Source of the DNA: Natronosalvus hydrolyticus
GTDB lineage: Archaea; Halobacteriota; Halobacteria; Halobacteriales; Natrialbaceae
NCBI GenBank assembly: GCA_025517525.1
Contig: JAOPJZ010000001.1
Span: forward strand, 527,739 to 591,738
Direction: 5' to 3'
DNA length: 64,000 nucleotides
The notes under the pieces were generated by a model. It was not told where the DNA came from and made no database searches. It saw only the letters and a list, made by a program, of their open reading frames with translations. Made by a program: the position numbers and the translations under genes. Positions 1 through 10,409 of the stretch are shown here, in pieces (the stretch's first letter is position 1; each line of letters opens with the position of its first letter).

Positions 1-61
1 GTAGACTTTTATCTAGATGATTGAGAAGCAGTGTGGTTTTATTTCGGATTTGAGTTGACGT

Positions 62-1810
62 TCAGAGGGCACTTCGATCCGGGTTTGGTAGTTGAAATGT
101 CACTACGCTGCCTCGCGGCTCATTGTCGGTGATCACCAACTCTCCACCAAGAACAGTCGCCGCCCACTCCATTAGCCAAAAGCCCACACCGAGACCATGA
201 TTCAGCGGCGTTTCTTTTCCGGATTCGATCGCGTGTTGTTCGATTTCTGGAATCCCGGAACCGTTGTCGGCGACGGATATGCGTACCAAGCGTGCGTCAG
301 AGTCTCGGTGTATCGTAATCGTTACTTCCGGCGGCGACTGGTCGGTGTGTTTGATCGCGTTGTCGACCGCCTCATCCATAGCTTGCTTAAACAGATTCGC
401 GTTTCGAACGTTAATTTCTTTAATTTTGTTATTCACCGTAATTATGTTTGCGTCTGGATACTGTCTCTGATACGTTTCGATGAGAGCTTCGATATCGAGT
501 CGATCCCATGTCTGGTGGTCTTCAGTTGGCTCCCAGATCTTGCGGATATCCGCTGTCTTTTCAGCAATCTTTTCCAACGATGTGGTTTGGTCTCGAATCG
601 CTTTGATCGATGCACGTCGTGCTTCCGGATCTAGATCTGTGTGTTCTAGCAGTTCTGCGTGGCCGTCGATGGCGTTTAATGAGTTCCGTAAATTATGTCG
701 CAGCACCCGATTGAGGACATCCAGCGTCTGTGTTGTGAGTGTCTTTTCGGTAATATCCTGTTCGATTCCCACAAAATGTGTGATATCTCCCTGTTCGTCC
801 GTAACCGGAATGATCTTTTGGCTTATTTCGATGAGTTCTCCATATTTGGTCTGGTTCGTTAGTTCGGCTTCCCAAATATCACCAGCCGTGATATGCTCCC
901 ACAGCTCTGCATAAAAGTCATCATTTTGCTGGCTGGATTTGAGGATGCTTGGATTGCGTCCAATCGCTTCAGCAGCCGTATATCCGGTCAATCGCTCGAA
1001 AGACGGATTGATATACTCGATAGTCCCATCAGGATCGGTGATCATGATGGCTTTGTCGGATCCTTCGGCCTGCTTTTTGAAGAGTGACATATCCTGCTCG
1101 AATCGCTTTTCGGCGGTCACGTCTTGTTGATATCCGAGGAAATTGGTGACCTCTCCCGACTCCGATCGGATCGGGACGATAGTAACGCGGTTCCAGAACA
1201 TCGAACCGTCCTTTCGGTAGTTCCGCAAGTCGACTGTGACAGGTTCTACAGCGTCGATCGCGGCCCGCATCCGGGAAACTGGTTCCTCTCGTGTGGCTTC
1301 GCCCTGTAGGAACCGACAGTTTTGTCCAAGGATTTCGCCCTGAGGATAGCCCGTTAGCTCACAAAATCCATCGTTGACGTAAATAAGCGGATTATCGGAT
1401 TGAGACGGATCCGAGATTGTGATGCCGATTGGGGCTTCGTCCATTGCGCGATCACGGAGTAAGCGACCAACCGGCGAATCCGCCTCAGCTATCGGGAATA
1501 CCGAGGTTTGAACCTGTTGGGTGCCCTCCCACTCGATCAGTGAACTCACCATAATAACGCGTTGGGACTGTCCAGTAAGCGTTCGAAGTTCTACGGTTAT
1601 ACCCAGTGCGGGTGCATCCTCATTCTCGATGCGCGCCACTTGCTCACAGAGTCCAGCGTGATATTCGGATAGTACCAACTCCGTCAGCGACAGTTCTGTA
1701 ACCTCTCGTCGTGCTTCAGCCCCAAGGAGCGTACAGAACACAGGATTCGCATAAGATATATCCAATCCGGAGTGAATGAGAAATGAGTCCGGCACATTAT
1801 CCGATGACAT
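62..1810 (-). CDS. LOV/PAS sensor histidine kinase
   Basis: This is a cytosolic sensor kinase of 582 residues with no membrane segments. It has three PAS modules (about 1-110, 120-235 and 245-355) followed by a haloarchaeal kinase core. The second PAS matches the LOV flavin-binding consensus: GQNCRFLQ with the photoactive cysteine at about residue 165, then NYRKDG, FWN and a late glutamine in FLGYQQDVT. The phosphoacceptor is probably H372 in RHNLRN. The ATPase boxes are EAVDNAIKH (N), DNGSGIP (G1) and GLGVGFWL (G2). By family knowledge a LOV kinase senses blue light through a flavin-cysteine adduct, so blue-light or redox input is inferred. No response regulator is adjacent. The gene stands alone next to a decayed gene and the copper island. 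The start is the ATG at 1810, which precedes the first PAS directly. Confidence 0.9.
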   Translation of the reverse strand: MSSDNVPDSFLIHSGLDISYANPVFCTLLGAEARREVTELSLTELVLSEYHAGLCEQVARIENEDAPALGITVELRTLTGQSQRVIMVSSLIEWEGTQQVQTSVFPIAEADSPVGRLLRDRAMDEAPIGITISDPSQSDNPLIYVNDGFCELTGYPQGEILGQNCRFLQGEATREEPVSRMRAAIDAVEPVTVDLRNYRKDGSMFWNRVTIVPIRSESGEVTNFLGYQQDVTAEKRFEQDMSLFKKQAEGSDKAIMITDPDGTIEYINPSFERLTGYTAAEAIGRNPSILKSSQQNDDFYAELWEHITAGDIWEAELTNQTKYGELIEISQKIIPVTDEQGDITHFVGIEQDITEKTLTTQTLDVLNRVLRHNLRNSLNAIDGHAELLEHTDLDPEARRASIKAIRDQTTSLEKIAEKTADIRKIWEPTEDHQTWDRLDIEALIETYQRQYPDANIITVNNKIKEINVRNANLFKQAMDEAVDNAIKHTDQSPPEVTITIHRDSDARLVRISVADNGSGIPEIEQHAIESGKETPLNHGLGVGFWLMEWAATVLGGELVITDNEPRGSVVTFQLPNPDRSAL

Positions 1811-1833
1811 AGTTGATTATAAGATGCAAGTAA

Positions 1834-2148
1834 TTAGATAGTTACGGGTTCCGGTACCATAGAGGTATTTCTGAACGATAGTACTCCGTCGGGCGTTCCA
1901 TCGGGGATCATGAACCCCACCAGCAGGGATCCAGCAACGAGACCGCCCACGATATACGCGACGGCGAGACCGATCTACGGCGGTCTTCCGTTGGGTACGA
2001 ACAGATGCACTCCAGCCAGAACTGCGACGCTCAGCGAAATCACCAAGAGCCAACTGAGCTATTGAGAGGCGAGCCATCCGAAGACGAGGCCGCTAAAGAC
2101 CGCGGGAAGCGCCTCCGGTAGCCTTGAGAGCCAGCGGTATTCTTTCAT
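1834..2148 (-). pseudogene. decayed small membrane protein with two in-frame TAG stops
   Basis: One frame runs from an ATG at 2148 to a TAA at 1834 and reads as a small membrane protein of about 104 residues. Its hydrophobic stretches include PAVFSGLVFGWLAS, LSWLLVISLSVAVLAG and IGLAVAYIVGGLVAGSLLV. It is broken by TAG at codon 30 (2059-2061) and TAG at codon 58 (1975-1977). The hydrophobic, gene-like character continues past both stops, so I read it as a recently inactivated gene. The competing ORF in another frame (1817-2077) is arginine-rich and looks like a shadow. The gene lies just downstream of the start side of copB and may have been co-transcribed with it. Its function is unknown. 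No pyrrolysine machinery is visible, so readthrough is unlikely. Confidence 0.6.
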
Positions 2149-2154
2149 CGGGGA

Positions 2155-4440
2155 TCACTCAGAGAGATCTGCGCGTTTGAGGAACTGGGCGTTGATCGCG
2201 ACGATGACCGTACTGGCCGACATCAACACGGCACCCACGGCCGGCGAGAGCAAGATTCCGATCGGCGCGAGAACGCCCGCTGCCAGCGGCAACGCGAACA
2301 CGTTGTAGCCGGCCGCCCACACGAGGTTCTCCTGCATCTTGCGGTAGCTCTTGCGGCTCAACCGGACGAGCTTCACCACGTCTCGCGGATCGTTTTCGAC
2401 GAGAACGACGTCGGCCGATTCGACGGCGACATCCGTCCCGGAGCCGATCGCGATGCCCACGTCCGACCGGGTCAACGCAGGGGCGTCGTTGACGCCGTCA
2501 CCGACCATCGCCACGAGGTTGCCCTGTTCCTGAAGCTCAATGATCTTCTTGTCCTTGTCGTCGGGCAACACTTCCGCGAAGTACTCGTCGATGCCGAGTT
2601 CCTCGGAGACGGCGCGCGCGACGTCTTCGCTGTCACCGGTCAGCATCGCCACCTTGACGTCCATCGCGTGAAGCGCGTCTATCGCCTCACGACTTTCCTC
2701 GCGAATGACGTCCGCGAGGGCGACCGCCCCGATCGCCTCGCCGTCACGGATCAGATAGACGACGCCCTGTCCGCGTTCGCCGGCCTCGTCGCTGAATGCC
2801 ACGAGCGAATCGTCAGGTTCGACATCGAGGTGGCGAAGTAGGTTTGGCCCCCCGACGTACACCGTCTCTCCATCCTGTCCGCCGCTCGCCTCCGCGCCGG
2901 GAAGGGCAGCGGCATCCATCTCGACGGTTGCACGGACGCCCCGGCCTTTCAGTGCCTCGAAGCCGTGGGCATCGGGGACATCCAGCTTCCGCTCCCGGGC
3001 GTCCTCTCGGATCGCTTCGGCGATCATATGTTCGGAGTCGCTCTCGACGGCCGCCATCAACGAAAGGACAGCATCCTCGTCCCAGCCGGTCGTCGTCTCG
3101 ATGTCGACGACGCCTTGCTCGCCTTTCGTGAGCGTGCCCGTCTTGTCGAAGACGATAGTATCGAGGTTGCGGGCCTCCTCCATCGCGATCCGATCCCTGA
3201 TGAGCATCCCGTTGTTGGCGGCCATCGTCGTGTTGATCGCAACCACCAGCGGCACCGCGAGTCCAAGCGCGTGCGGACAGGCGATGACGAGCACCGTGAC
3301 GACGCGTTCGACGACCGGGAGCCCGAAGCCGACCGCGATCGTCCACGCTACGGCGGTGAGTGCGGCGACTCCAAGCGCGGCGTAGAACAGCCATCCCGCG
3401 GCCCTGTCGGCGAGCACCTGCGTGCGCGACTTGCTCTGTTGGGCTTCCTCAACCAGTCGCACGATCCCCGACAAGGTCGTCTCGTCACCCGTTGCAGTCA
3501 CGCGAACGCGCAAGCTGCCGTCGCCGTTGGTCGTCCCGCCGATCACCTCGTCGCCCGGCTCCTTCCCAACAGGGCGAGACTCGCCGGTGATCATCGCCTC
3601 GTTGACGTTGGACTCGCCCTCTTCGACGATGCCATCGGCCGGGACATTCGCCCCCGGCCGGACGAGTACGAGATCATCAGCCGCTAGCTCGTCGACGGGA
3701 ACGTCCTCGGTGTCGCCGCTCTCCGTGATACGCTCGGCCGTGTCAGGCATCAATTCGGCCAGTTCGTCCAGCGCGCCCGACGCTCGACGGACGCTGCGCA
3801 TCTCGATCCAGTGACCGAGCAGGAAGATGACGACCAGCGTCACGAGTTCCCAGAAGAACGGCTCGCCGATATCGAAGGCGACGGCAGCCGCGCTGTAGAC
3901 GAACGCGACGGTGATCGCCAGCGAGATCAACAGCATCATTCCCGGCTCTCGTTTGCGGGCCTCGACAGCGCCCATCCGGAGGAACGGAATCCCGCCGTAA
4001 AGGAACACGAGCGTACCGAGTACCGGGCCGACGAGGACGCTTCCCGGGAACGCCGGCGCAGTGAACCCGAACCACTCCTGTAGCATCGGACTGTACGCCA
4101 ACACCGGGATCGCGAGGAGGAAGCAAACGAAGAACCGACGCTTGAACATCTCCTCGTGCCCGGAGTGGTCGACGTGAGCGCCGTGGTCGTGATCGTCGGC
4201 GTGGGCGTCGTGATCGTGATGGGGCGCGTGCTCGTCTTCAGAGCCCGTTTCTGCTTCGTGACGAGAGGCGTATTCGGCGTGCGTCTCTTCTGACCGCTCG
4301 TCGCCGGTCTCGTCTTCGACGTTCAGATTACAGACTCGACAACAGGGACAGCGTCGATCCGTCAATCGCTCGTCGGATACCTGTGAGTCTGGAGCATGCT
4401 CCTCGGTGTGGCCGTCGTGTTCGTGGCTGTGGTCGGACAT
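2155..4440 (-). CDS. copB: CopB-type heavy-metal (copper) P1B ATPase
   Basis: This is a membrane ion pump of 761 residues. The first 95 residues form a cytosolic tail rich in His, Asp and Glu, with a CPCCRVC cluster near residue 32; there is no HMA domain. The transmembrane metal site is CPH (C388-P-H390), the signature of CopB-type P1B-3 ATPases, as opposed to the CPC of CopA. Other hallmarks are TGES in the actuator domain, DKTGTLT with the phosphorylated D432, and GDGVNDAP. By family knowledge such pumps export copper or silver from the cytosol using ATP. It forms a copper-resistance cluster with copA, the TRASH regulator and the CopZ-like gene located 3-7 kb away. The start ATG at 4440 is supported by the His-rich tail typical of this family. 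Ion preference cannot be decided from sequence alone. Confidence 0.93.
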   Translation of the reverse strand: MSDHSHEHDGHTEEHAPDSQVSDERLTDRRCPCCRVCNLNVEDETGDERSEETHAEYASRHEAETGSEDEHAPHHDHDAHADDHDHGAHVDHSGHEEMFKRRFFVCFLLAIPVLAYSPMLQEWFGFTAPAFPGSVLVGPVLGTLVFLYGGIPFLRMGAVEARKREPGMMLLISLAITVAFVYSAAAVAFDIGEPFFWELVTLVVIFLLGHWIEMRSVRRASGALDELAELMPDTAERITESGDTEDVPVDELAADDLVLVRPGANVPADGIVEEGESNVNEAMITGESRPVGKEPGDEVIGGTTNGDGSLRVRVTATGDETTLSGIVRLVEEAQQSKSRTQVLADRAAGWLFYAALGVAALTAVAWTIAVGFGLPVVERVVTVLVIACPHALGLAVPLVVAINTTMAANNGMLIRDRIAMEEARNLDTIVFDKTGTLTKGEQGVVDIETTTGWDEDAVLSLMAAVESDSEHMIAEAIREDARERKLDVPDAHGFEALKGRGVRATVEMDAAALPGAEASGGQDGETVYVGGPNLLRHLDVEPDDSLVAFSDEAGERGQGVVYLIRDGEAIGAVALADVIREESREAIDALHAMDVKVAMLTGDSEDVARAVSEELGIDEYFAEVLPDDKDKKIIELQEQGNLVAMVGDGVNDAPALTRSDVGIAIGSGTDVAVESADVVLVENDPRDVVKLVRLSRKSYRKMQENLVWAAGYNVFALPLAAGVLAPIGILLSPAVGAVLMSASTVIVAINAQFLKRADLSE

Positions 4441-4454
4441 TGAGATTGACTCAC

Positions 4455-4805
4455 CTACTCATCTCGCCGGAGGCGTTTGCTTCGCTGCTCGAACTCTTCC
4501 TCGGAGATATCACCGCGAGCGTACGCGAGTCGAAGTTCCTCAAGTGCTTCGTCAGTTTGCCGTCCGTCCTGTGATTGCACAGCCTTGAACAACAGGTAGC
4601 CACCCCCGAGAACGATTAACAGGAAGACCGCCCACATGAGTAGCCACGACCACCGCATCCCTCCAGTGCCATTCCAATCCCCCATATGGCCCCAACCGAC
4701 CATTCCCATCATCGGCATCGCGAGGAGCATCATGAGAAACGGGACGATCAGAACGATGGCAACGATGATCAGTAGCGTGCGTGCGAGTGGATCCGTGGTT
4801 GACAT
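4455..4805 (-). CDS. SHOCT-domain small membrane protein
   Basis: The protein has about 116 residues. Two hydrophobic segments (about 8-32 and 50-70) flank a Gly/Trp/Met-rich loop, and a C-terminal SHOCT motif ([20 protein letters not shown]) follows. SHOCT is a short helical domain that is often found at the ends of membrane or signalling proteins. I start it at ATG 4805, because the paralogue at 11353 aligns from exactly that residue; an upstream in-frame ATG at 4832 would add nine residues. It lies 14 bp downstream of copB on the same strand, so it is probably co-transcribed. The Met-rich loop ([18 protein letters not shown]) could bind Cu(I), but that is inference. Confidence 0.8.
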   Translation of the reverse strand: MSTTDPLARTLLIIVAIVLIVPFLMMLLAMPMMGMVGWGHMGDWNGTGGMRWSWLLMWAVFLLIVLGGGYLLFKAVQSQDGRQTDEALEELRLAYARGDISEEEFEQRSKRLRRDE

Positions 4806-4988
4806 AAAAACTGATTTGCTCCGAGTAGTCATAATAGCTGGCCTGATTTGCCGGATGACGCCGAGAATGCCGTTGGCTCAAGAATTTCAGCCATCTGGTT
4901 GGGGTTGTCAAAGTCGGGACTATTTTCTGGAACGGTTGAAAATACGGGTAAAAACAAGTAGTCGGTACGTGTAGAATGAGATCAAGCG

Positions 4989-5441
4989 ATGTACGATCGA
5001 CTTTTGCTGCCGACGGACATGAGCCCCGGCGTTGACCGCGCAATTGACCACGCCATTGACGCTGCCCAACGGTACGATGCAGAGTTACACGTCCTCTACG
5101 TCGTCGACTCGGATGCATACAGCTCGTATCCCGGCGACGAATACGTCCACGAGTTCGAGGGGTTAGAAAAAGCACTCGAACAGGCCGGACAGGATGCCGT
5201 CGAAGAGATCACCGACCGAGCGAAAGACGAGGGTGTCGAGACGGAACCGATCATCCGTCACGGCGTCCCGCACGCTGAAATCCTCCACTACATGGACGAG
5301 GCGAACATCGATCTGACCGTCATCGGTTCGAAGAACCGATCCGGTGAGTACCGGCGGCTACTCGGAAGTGTTGCCGAGCGGGTCGCCAATATGGCAGAGC
5401 GACCAGTGACGATTGTCAAAACGCCGGTCGACGAGGAGTAA
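4989..5441 (+). CDS. UspA-family universal stress protein
   Basis: This is a single Usp domain of 150 residues, the usual family length. The N-terminus MYDRLLLPTDMSPG is the beta-1 and phosphate-loop start. The C-terminal half carries GSKNRSGEYRRLLGSVAERV, corresponding to the ATP-binding G-2x-G-9x-G(S/T) motif, with the second glycine replaced by asparagine. The protein ends with PVTIVK as expected. It is cytosolic. Usp proteins bind nucleotides and respond to stress; the specific role here is unknown. It is transcribed away from the copB cluster and converges with the permease gene at 5511. Its position in a copper island suggests metal-stress induction, but no operator was recognised. Confidence 0.92.
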   Translation: MYDRLLLPTDMSPGVDRAIDHAIDAAQRYDAELHVLYVVDSDAYSSYPGDEYVHEFEGLEKALEQAGQDAVEEITDRAKDEGVETEPIIRHGVPHAEILHYMDEANIDLTVIGSKNRSGEYRRLLGSVAERVANMAERPVTIVKTPVDEE

Positions 5442-5510
5442 TCGAGCGAAACCAACCGAAGACACTTTTTCCTCATTCAGAAGAACGCTTCACAAGACAG
5501 CGAGAATCGA

Positions 5511-6878
5511 TTACAGATATGCCTCTGGAGAATCTTGGAATTGTGTTCGTGAATCGTCGCTTTCGAAGTAGTAGATCGATTCGTCGTGTACCGTACAGTA
5601 GTCGGCGCTCTTGACCGTGATGTCGGTGCCAGTCACCGGGTCTTCCACGGCTCGATCGCCGGGAGCGCCTTTTCTGCCTCTCACGAGCAGAGCGAGGAAC
5701 CCTGCACCGATCAAGAGGAATACCACGTTCAGGATCGTCACGGGTTCGAAGCCGAGAATCGTCACACCATCTCCCGTTGGTTCTAATGTGGCGTCGGGAA
5801 TGAGGCCGACCGCAGCGAACAGGTAATACACGATGAACCCGGTCGTCGCCATCGATACAAAGAGGATGATCGAGATACGCGTCCCGATCTTCTTCCCCCA
5901 GATCTTCCGGTAGATCCGGATCAACTGCGGGACGATCAGGTCGGCATACAGGAACGCGATGACACCCGCAAAGGCAAATCCCGAACCCCACAGCACCGCA
6001 GCGAGCGGGACGTTCCCCATCGAGCCGACGAACGTCGCCACCGAGATGAGCGGCCCGAGCACGCTGTTGTAGGCGACCTGCGTCACGCCCGCGCCGCCGC
6101 CCTCGAACAGGAGCGTCCAGATGGTCTGGGGAACCGCAGCTGCGACGAGTCCCGCCAACAGGAAGCCGATCGCCAGCTCCTTCCAGAGCATCTTGAGATC
6201 CTTCTTCGTCTGGTTCGCGGCTTCGACCCACCCGTTCACCGACGTGATCTTCTCCTTCCAAGACGTCGTGTGCGTGTCCGGGTTCTGCTCGAAGAGTCGC
6301 TTACATCCCTTCGAGCAGAAGTAGACTGTCTCGTTTTTGTGTTCGTGTGGAATCCCGTTTTCGCGGTTGAGACGCATCTTACAGACTGGATCCGTGACGA
6401 CCGGCTGTTCTTCCTTGAGGAGCCGTTCTCTGGCCTGTTGGGTTTCGTCGTACGGGATCCAGAGGTGGACGAGAACGATCGCGATCAGAATGAAGATCGG
6501 CGCGCCGACCGCCTGCGCAACAGCGAACTCCCAGCCCAACAGCGCCCAGATCACGAATGTCAGCCCGATGACGAAGTTCGTCGAGGCGATCTTGAACGCG
6601 ACGGCCGGGATGATGTGTGCCCCTTTCTTGAACAGGGTTTTCGTCGCGGCGATGTCCCCGAACGAGCAGGAGGTCGAGGCGGTACCGAAACCCATCGCAT
6701 AGAGGACGGATTTCAGATCGGGCTCGCCCATGTAGTTGACCATCCCTTCTTTGGAGACGAACGCTTGGATCGCACCCGAGATCATAAATCCGAGCAACAG
6801 GGCCCACAGCGCCTGCCATAGGAAGTCCACTGCAAGAATGAGGCCCTCCGCGATCGTCGTCAGTATCTCCCAAATCAT
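5511..6878 (-). CDS. permease with internal TRASH/YHS and C-terminal YHS-like domain
   Basis: The protein has 455 residues and resembles the DUF318/ArsP-like permease family. A first membrane block (about 1-150) contains YAMGFGTASTSCSFGDIAATK. A cytosolic metal-binding module follows at about 165-205: DPVCKMRL, a spacer, then YFCSKGCKRLFEQ, with the Cys pattern of YHS/TRASH domains. A second membrane block (about 225-400) carries the matching repeat. The tail holds a second YHS-like unit (DPVTGTDI to SPEAYL) in which the second cysteine pair is missing. The gene is the last of a minus-strand group copA-methyltransferase-permease, so metal transport or metal trafficking is inferred. The substrate is not determinable from sequence. 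The ATG at 6878 opens directly into the first hydrophobic helix. Confidence 0.85.
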   Translation of the reverse strand: MIWEILTTIAEGLILAVDFLWQALWALLLGFMISGAIQAFVSKEGMVNYMGEPDLKSVLYAMGFGTASTSCSFGDIAATKTLFKKGAHIIPAVAFKIASTNFVIGLTFVIWALLGWEFAVAQAVGAPIFILIAIVLVHLWIPYDETQQARERLLKEEQPVVTDPVCKMRLNRENGIPHEHKNETVYFCSKGCKRLFEQNPDTHTTSWKEKITSVNGWVEAANQTKKDLKMLWKELAIGFLLAGLVAAAVPQTIWTLLFEGGGAGVTQVAYNSVLGPLISVATFVGSMGNVPLAAVLWGSGFAFAGVIAFLYADLIVPQLIRIYRKIWGKKIGTRISIILFVSMATTGFIVYYLFAAVGLIPDATLEPTGDGVTILGFEPVTILNVVFLLIGAGFLALLVRGRKGAPGDRAVEDPVTGTDITVKSADYCTVHDESIYYFESDDSRTQFQDSPEAYL

Positions 6879-6972
6879 CTGTCATCCTCCTCCGGTAGCG
6901 AATCGACGACGACCGTCTCTACCCGACCCATCACGACTCGTTGCGGCGTTCGGATTGATCTTCGCGTGGTGA

Positions 6973-7668
6973 TCATGAGTTTACGAGCGCATTCTTGATC
7001 GCTGTCGATCCACCGACGAGTCCCTCGCTCCGTCTGTGTACGAGCCGTCCACGAACGAACGGACGAACTGGCGTCACGCCAATCGACATCCGTTCGAGTT
7101 CGACGATATCCAGTTCCTCCACCTGAGCGAATAGTGATGGCGTCCGACGTGTCAAGTGACAGCCGCCGGCGACCGTCTTCCAGAGCGGTGCGAGCACGCC
7201 CTGTAGTCGCCGTCGCCACCCGTCATCGGCGACGTGTTCGAGAAACCGGAACTCGCCACCCGGTTTCAGAACGCGGACGACTTCGTCGATCGCCGTCTCG
7301 ACGTCCGGAATTGTACAGAACACCATCGAAGCGATGACGACGTCGAATGAGTAGTCAGCATAGGGCAACGACTCGGCCACACCGGATCGGATGTCGATGT
7401 CCAGATCGAGCCTCTCGGCTCGATTCTGTGCTTGTTTCCGCATGTGGGGATCAGGCTCGATGGCAAAAACATCGAAAGAGTATCCAGAGCTGGCGGCTTC
7501 GGCGAAGTACGGAAACATCGCTCCCGTACCTGCCCCGAGATCGAGAACGCGTCCCTCGAGATTCTCTACGAGATACTCGCGATGGGGACGAAGTATCGTG
7601 CGCTCTGCGAGCCACGTCGCTGGATCGTATATCGCAGCGAACAACCGATGTGAGGGAGCTTCGGTCAC
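6973..7668 (-). CDS. class I SAM-dependent methyltransferase (UbiE-like)
   Basis: This is a cytosolic protein of 231 residues with a Rossmann methyltransferase fold. Motif I is VLDLGAGTGAMFPYF (about residue 40). The acidic residue that binds the SAM ribose lies in FAIEPDPHM, and motif post-II/IV is the stretch DVVIASMVFCTIPD. RVLKPGGEFRFLEHV is motif V/VI, as in UbiE/arsenite-type methyltransferases. There is no cysteine cluster characteristic of ArsM. The start lies 12 bp after the copA stop and the gene precedes the TRASH permease, so all three look like one transcript. Its substrate is unknown. A connection to metal or metalloid detoxification is suggested by position only. Confidence 0.88.
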   Translation of the reverse strand: MTEAPSHRLFAAIYDPATWLAERTILRPHREYLVENLEGRVLDLGAGTGAMFPYFAEAASSGYSFDVFAIEPDPHMRKQAQNRAERLDLDIDIRSGVAESLPYADYSFDVVIASMVFCTIPDVETAIDEVVRVLKPGGEFRFLEHVADDGWRRRLQGVLAPLWKTVAGGCHLTRRTPSLFAQVEELDIVELERMSIGVTPVRPFVRGRLVHRRSEGLVGGSTAIKNALVNS

Positions 7669-7680
7669 GAGTGAATCCTC

Positions 7681-10317
7681 CTAGTTCGAGATGCCAGCGA
7701 GTTGGTGGTACGCCCACACAAACGGTCTGAACGGCAGGAAGACGTAGTCGTCGTGGGGATCCCACTTCATGAACGCGAGGCTGTTCGAGACGACCGAGAC
7801 GCTGGAGGCTGCCATCGCGATCCCCGCTAGCGCGGGGTTGAGCAGCCCGATCGACGCGATCGGGATCAGCGTGGTGTTGTACGCGAACGCCCAGAAGAGG
7901 TTCTGGCGCACCTTCGAAATCGTCGCGTCGGCGATCCGCATCGCCTTGATCACGTCGATCGGGTCGTCGCGCATCAGCGTGATGTCGCCGCTCTCGATCG
8001 CCACGTCCGTTCCCGAGCCGATCGCGACGCCGACGTGCGCGGTGGTCAACGCCGGGGCGTCGTTGACGCCGTCGCCGACCATAATCGCCCGCGAGCCGTC
8101 TGCCTGAATCGCGTCGATCTCGTCGGCTTTGTCCTCGGGCAGCACTTCGGCGTGAACGTTCGCCTCGAGGATGCCAAGCTGCTCGCCGATCGCCCGCCCG
8201 GTGCGCTCGTTGTCACCGGTCAGCATCATCACTTCGTAGCCACGCCGGTGAAGTTCGGCGACCGTCTCCTTGGCACTCTCACGAACCGTGTCGGCGTTCG
8301 CGACGACGCCAAGGAGTTCGCCGTCGAGTGCGACGAGCATCGCTGTCTTCCCGTCGCGTTCCAGCCGTTCCATCGTGTGCTCGACCGGGGTCGGGTCGAT
8401 GCCGTTGTCCCGCATGAGCTTCCGATTTCCGACCAGCACCTCACCCTGTGGGATCGTCGCTCGAATCCCGTGGCCGGGGACGTTCTCGAATTCCGTCGGC
8501 TCGTCAAGTCGCAGATCACGTTCTTTCGCGCCCTCGACGATCGCCTGCGCGAGCGGGTGTTCGGAGCCGGATTCCGCGCTCGCCGCAACAGAGAGGACGA
8601 ACTCTTCGTCCACGATCGTCTCTTCTTGGACGACTCCACCGTCAGCAACCGTCGATCCGCTATCACCTTCGATCGCCTCTCCGACCGGAATGACGTCAGT
8701 CAGTCGCATCTCGCCGTGGGTGAGCGTCCCCGTCTTGTCGAAGACCACGACATCGATTCCGCGGGCTTTTTCCAGAATGTCCGCGCCCTTGTAGAGAACG
8801 CCGTTCTTCGCGCTGATCGTCGACCCGACCATTGTCGCCATCGGCGTCGCCAGCCCCAGCGCACAGGGACAGGCGATGAGGATCGCCGATGCGAGGACGA
8901 CGATCGAGAACTCGAAGACGGGGACACCGCCCGCGACGGGGCCGCCACCCACCGGTTCGAGCAGCGGGATCCACGACCCGAGCGCCGCGGAGACGCCGTG
9001 GAGCGTCTCGGGGAAGACCAGCCACAGGATCGACCACAGAACCGCGTTGACGATCACCGCCGGGACGAAGTAGGCGGTGAATTTGTCCACGAGCCGTTGG
9101 ATATCGGGCTGGCGCGCCTGTGCCTCCTTGACCCGCTGGACGATCTGCTGGATGGCCGTGTCCTCGCCGACGTTCGTCGCCTCGACTAAGAGTACGCCGT
9201 TCTCGTTGATCGTGCTCCCGACGACCTGATCGTCCTCGCTCTTCTCGACGGGGACGGACTCGCCAGTGACCATCGACTCGTCGACGGCACTTTGCCCGTC
9301 GACGACCACGCCATCCGTGGGAATCTTCTCGCCGGGGCGAACCTTCATCACGTCGCCGACCTCGATGTCTTCGATCGGGACAACCTGCTCCTCGCCGTCG
9401 ACGATGATGGTCGCCTCCGTGGCCTGCATTTCGAGCAGTTCACGGAGCGCCGCGCTGGCGCGCGCCTTCGAGCGGGCCTCAAGCCAGACGCCGACGTAGA
9501 TGAACCAGAGGATGATCGCGACGGCCTCGTAGTAGAGCCCACCGACGATCAGGTCGATCTGAACGGCCGTACTGTAGAGGTAGCCGGCGGAGGTACCGAC
9601 GGCGACCAGCGTGTCCATGTTCGCCTGCCGGTTGTTGACCAGCGACTTGTACGCGCCCTTGAGGAAGTGCCACCCCAGCGTCGCCATCAGGCCGGTCGCG
9701 AGGACGAACTCGTACCAGCCGGTGTCGATCCCGAGGATGGTTTCGGGCAGAAAGCCCGGATAGAACATATCGACCATCACCAACAGGAACGGCGACGCCA
9801 TGATCCCGCCGATGATCGTCCATTTGCGCTTCGTTCGGAGTTCGCGCTCGACGGCGCTCTCGCGTTCTTCGGTCAGGTCGTCGCCGTGCTCGTCGACCTG
9901 TCGATCCGGTTCGTAGCCGGCGTCCTCGATCGCGTCGTAGATCGCCGACAGCGACGTGTCGTGTGGGTTGAACGCGACGGTCGCCTCGTCAGTCGCGAAG
10001 TTGACGTCGGCGTCGAGCACGCCCGGCACGTTCTCGATCGTCTCGGCGTTCGTCTCCGCACACGTCGCACACGTCATCCCCGCAATGCCGACGGTCGTCT
10101 TCGTCCGGTCGGGTTCGTAGCCGGCATCCTCAATCGTGCCGTAGATTTCATCGAGGCCGACCTCGTCGGGATCGTATTTGAGGGTCGCTTCGTCGGTCGC
10201 GAAGTTGACATCGACCGACTGCACCCCCTCGAGATCGGCGACGGCATCCTCGATGGTCGAGGCACACGTCGCACAGGACATCCCACGGATGTCGAGATTG
10301 GTTGTTCGGGTGTTCAT
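7681..10317 (-). CDS. copA: CopA-type Cu(I)-exporting P1B ATPase with two HMA domains
   Basis: This is an integral membrane pump of 878 residues. Two N-terminal heavy-metal-associated domains carry MSCATC (C15/C18) and MTCATC (C83/C86), each a CxxC Cu(I) site. The transmembrane metal site is CPC (C483-P-C485). MVTGESVPV is the actuator loop, DKTGTLT carries the phosphorylated D527, and [10 protein letters not shown] is the hinge. By family knowledge it exports Cu(I), receiving the ion from a CopZ-type chaperone; such a gene lies about 0.8 kb away on the other strand. The gene follows the Lrp-TRASH regulator on the same strand after a 92-bp gap and leads the methyltransferase and permease. A related regulator-pump pair is known in Halobacterium (VNG1179C and yvgX). 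An acidic insert of about 30 residues is present after the phosphorylation site. Confidence 0.95.
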   Translation of the reverse strand: MNTRTTNLDIRGMSCATCASTIEDAVADLEGVQSVDVNFATDEATLKYDPDEVGLDEIYGTIEDAGYEPDRTKTTVGIAGMTCATCAETNAETIENVPGVLDADVNFATDEATVAFNPHDTSLSAIYDAIEDAGYEPDRQVDEHGDDLTEERESAVERELRTKRKWTIIGGIMASPFLLVMVDMFYPGFLPETILGIDTGWYEFVLATGLMATLGWHFLKGAYKSLVNNRQANMDTLVAVGTSAGYLYSTAVQIDLIVGGLYYEAVAIILWFIYVGVWLEARSKARASAALRELLEMQATEATIIVDGEEQVVPIEDIEVGDVMKVRPGEKIPTDGVVVDGQSAVDESMVTGESVPVEKSEDDQVVGSTINENGVLLVEATNVGEDTAIQQIVQRVKEAQARQPDIQRLVDKFTAYFVPAVIVNAVLWSILWLVFPETLHGVSAALGSWIPLLEPVGGGPVAGGVPVFEFSIVVLASAILIACPCALGLATPMATMVGSTISAKNGVLYKGADILEKARGIDVVVFDKTGTLTHGEMRLTDVIPVGEAIEGDSGSTVADGGVVQEETIVDEEFVLSVAASAESGSEHPLAQAIVEGAKERDLRLDEPTEFENVPGHGIRATIPQGEVLVGNRKLMRDNGIDPTPVEHTMERLERDGKTAMLVALDGELLGVVANADTVRESAKETVAELHRRGYEVMMLTGDNERTGRAIGEQLGILEANVHAEVLPEDKADEIDAIQADGSRAIMVGDGVNDAPALTTAHVGVAIGSGTDVAIESGDITLMRDDPIDVIKAMRIADATISKVRQNLFWAFAYNTTLIPIASIGLLNPALAGIAMAASSVSVVSNSLAFMKWDPHDDYVFLPFRPFVWAYHQLAGISN

Positions 10318-10409
10318 ACTCGTATTACCCTACGTACCCCATATTTAGGCGATTTGTTGTTTCGAGACTGGGTCTAGCGAACACCCAAAAACTTCGATTC
10401 CAAAGGGTG

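Noticed and set aside
1817..2077. 86-residue ORF on the minus strand
   Set aside because: Arg-rich composition is unlike the proteome, and the overlapping frame carries a better membrane-protein reading.
8035..9189. Long plus-strand ORFs opposite copA (8035-9189, 9292-10377)
   Set aside because: Arg/Asp-rich translations are the usual antisense shadow of GC-rich genes.
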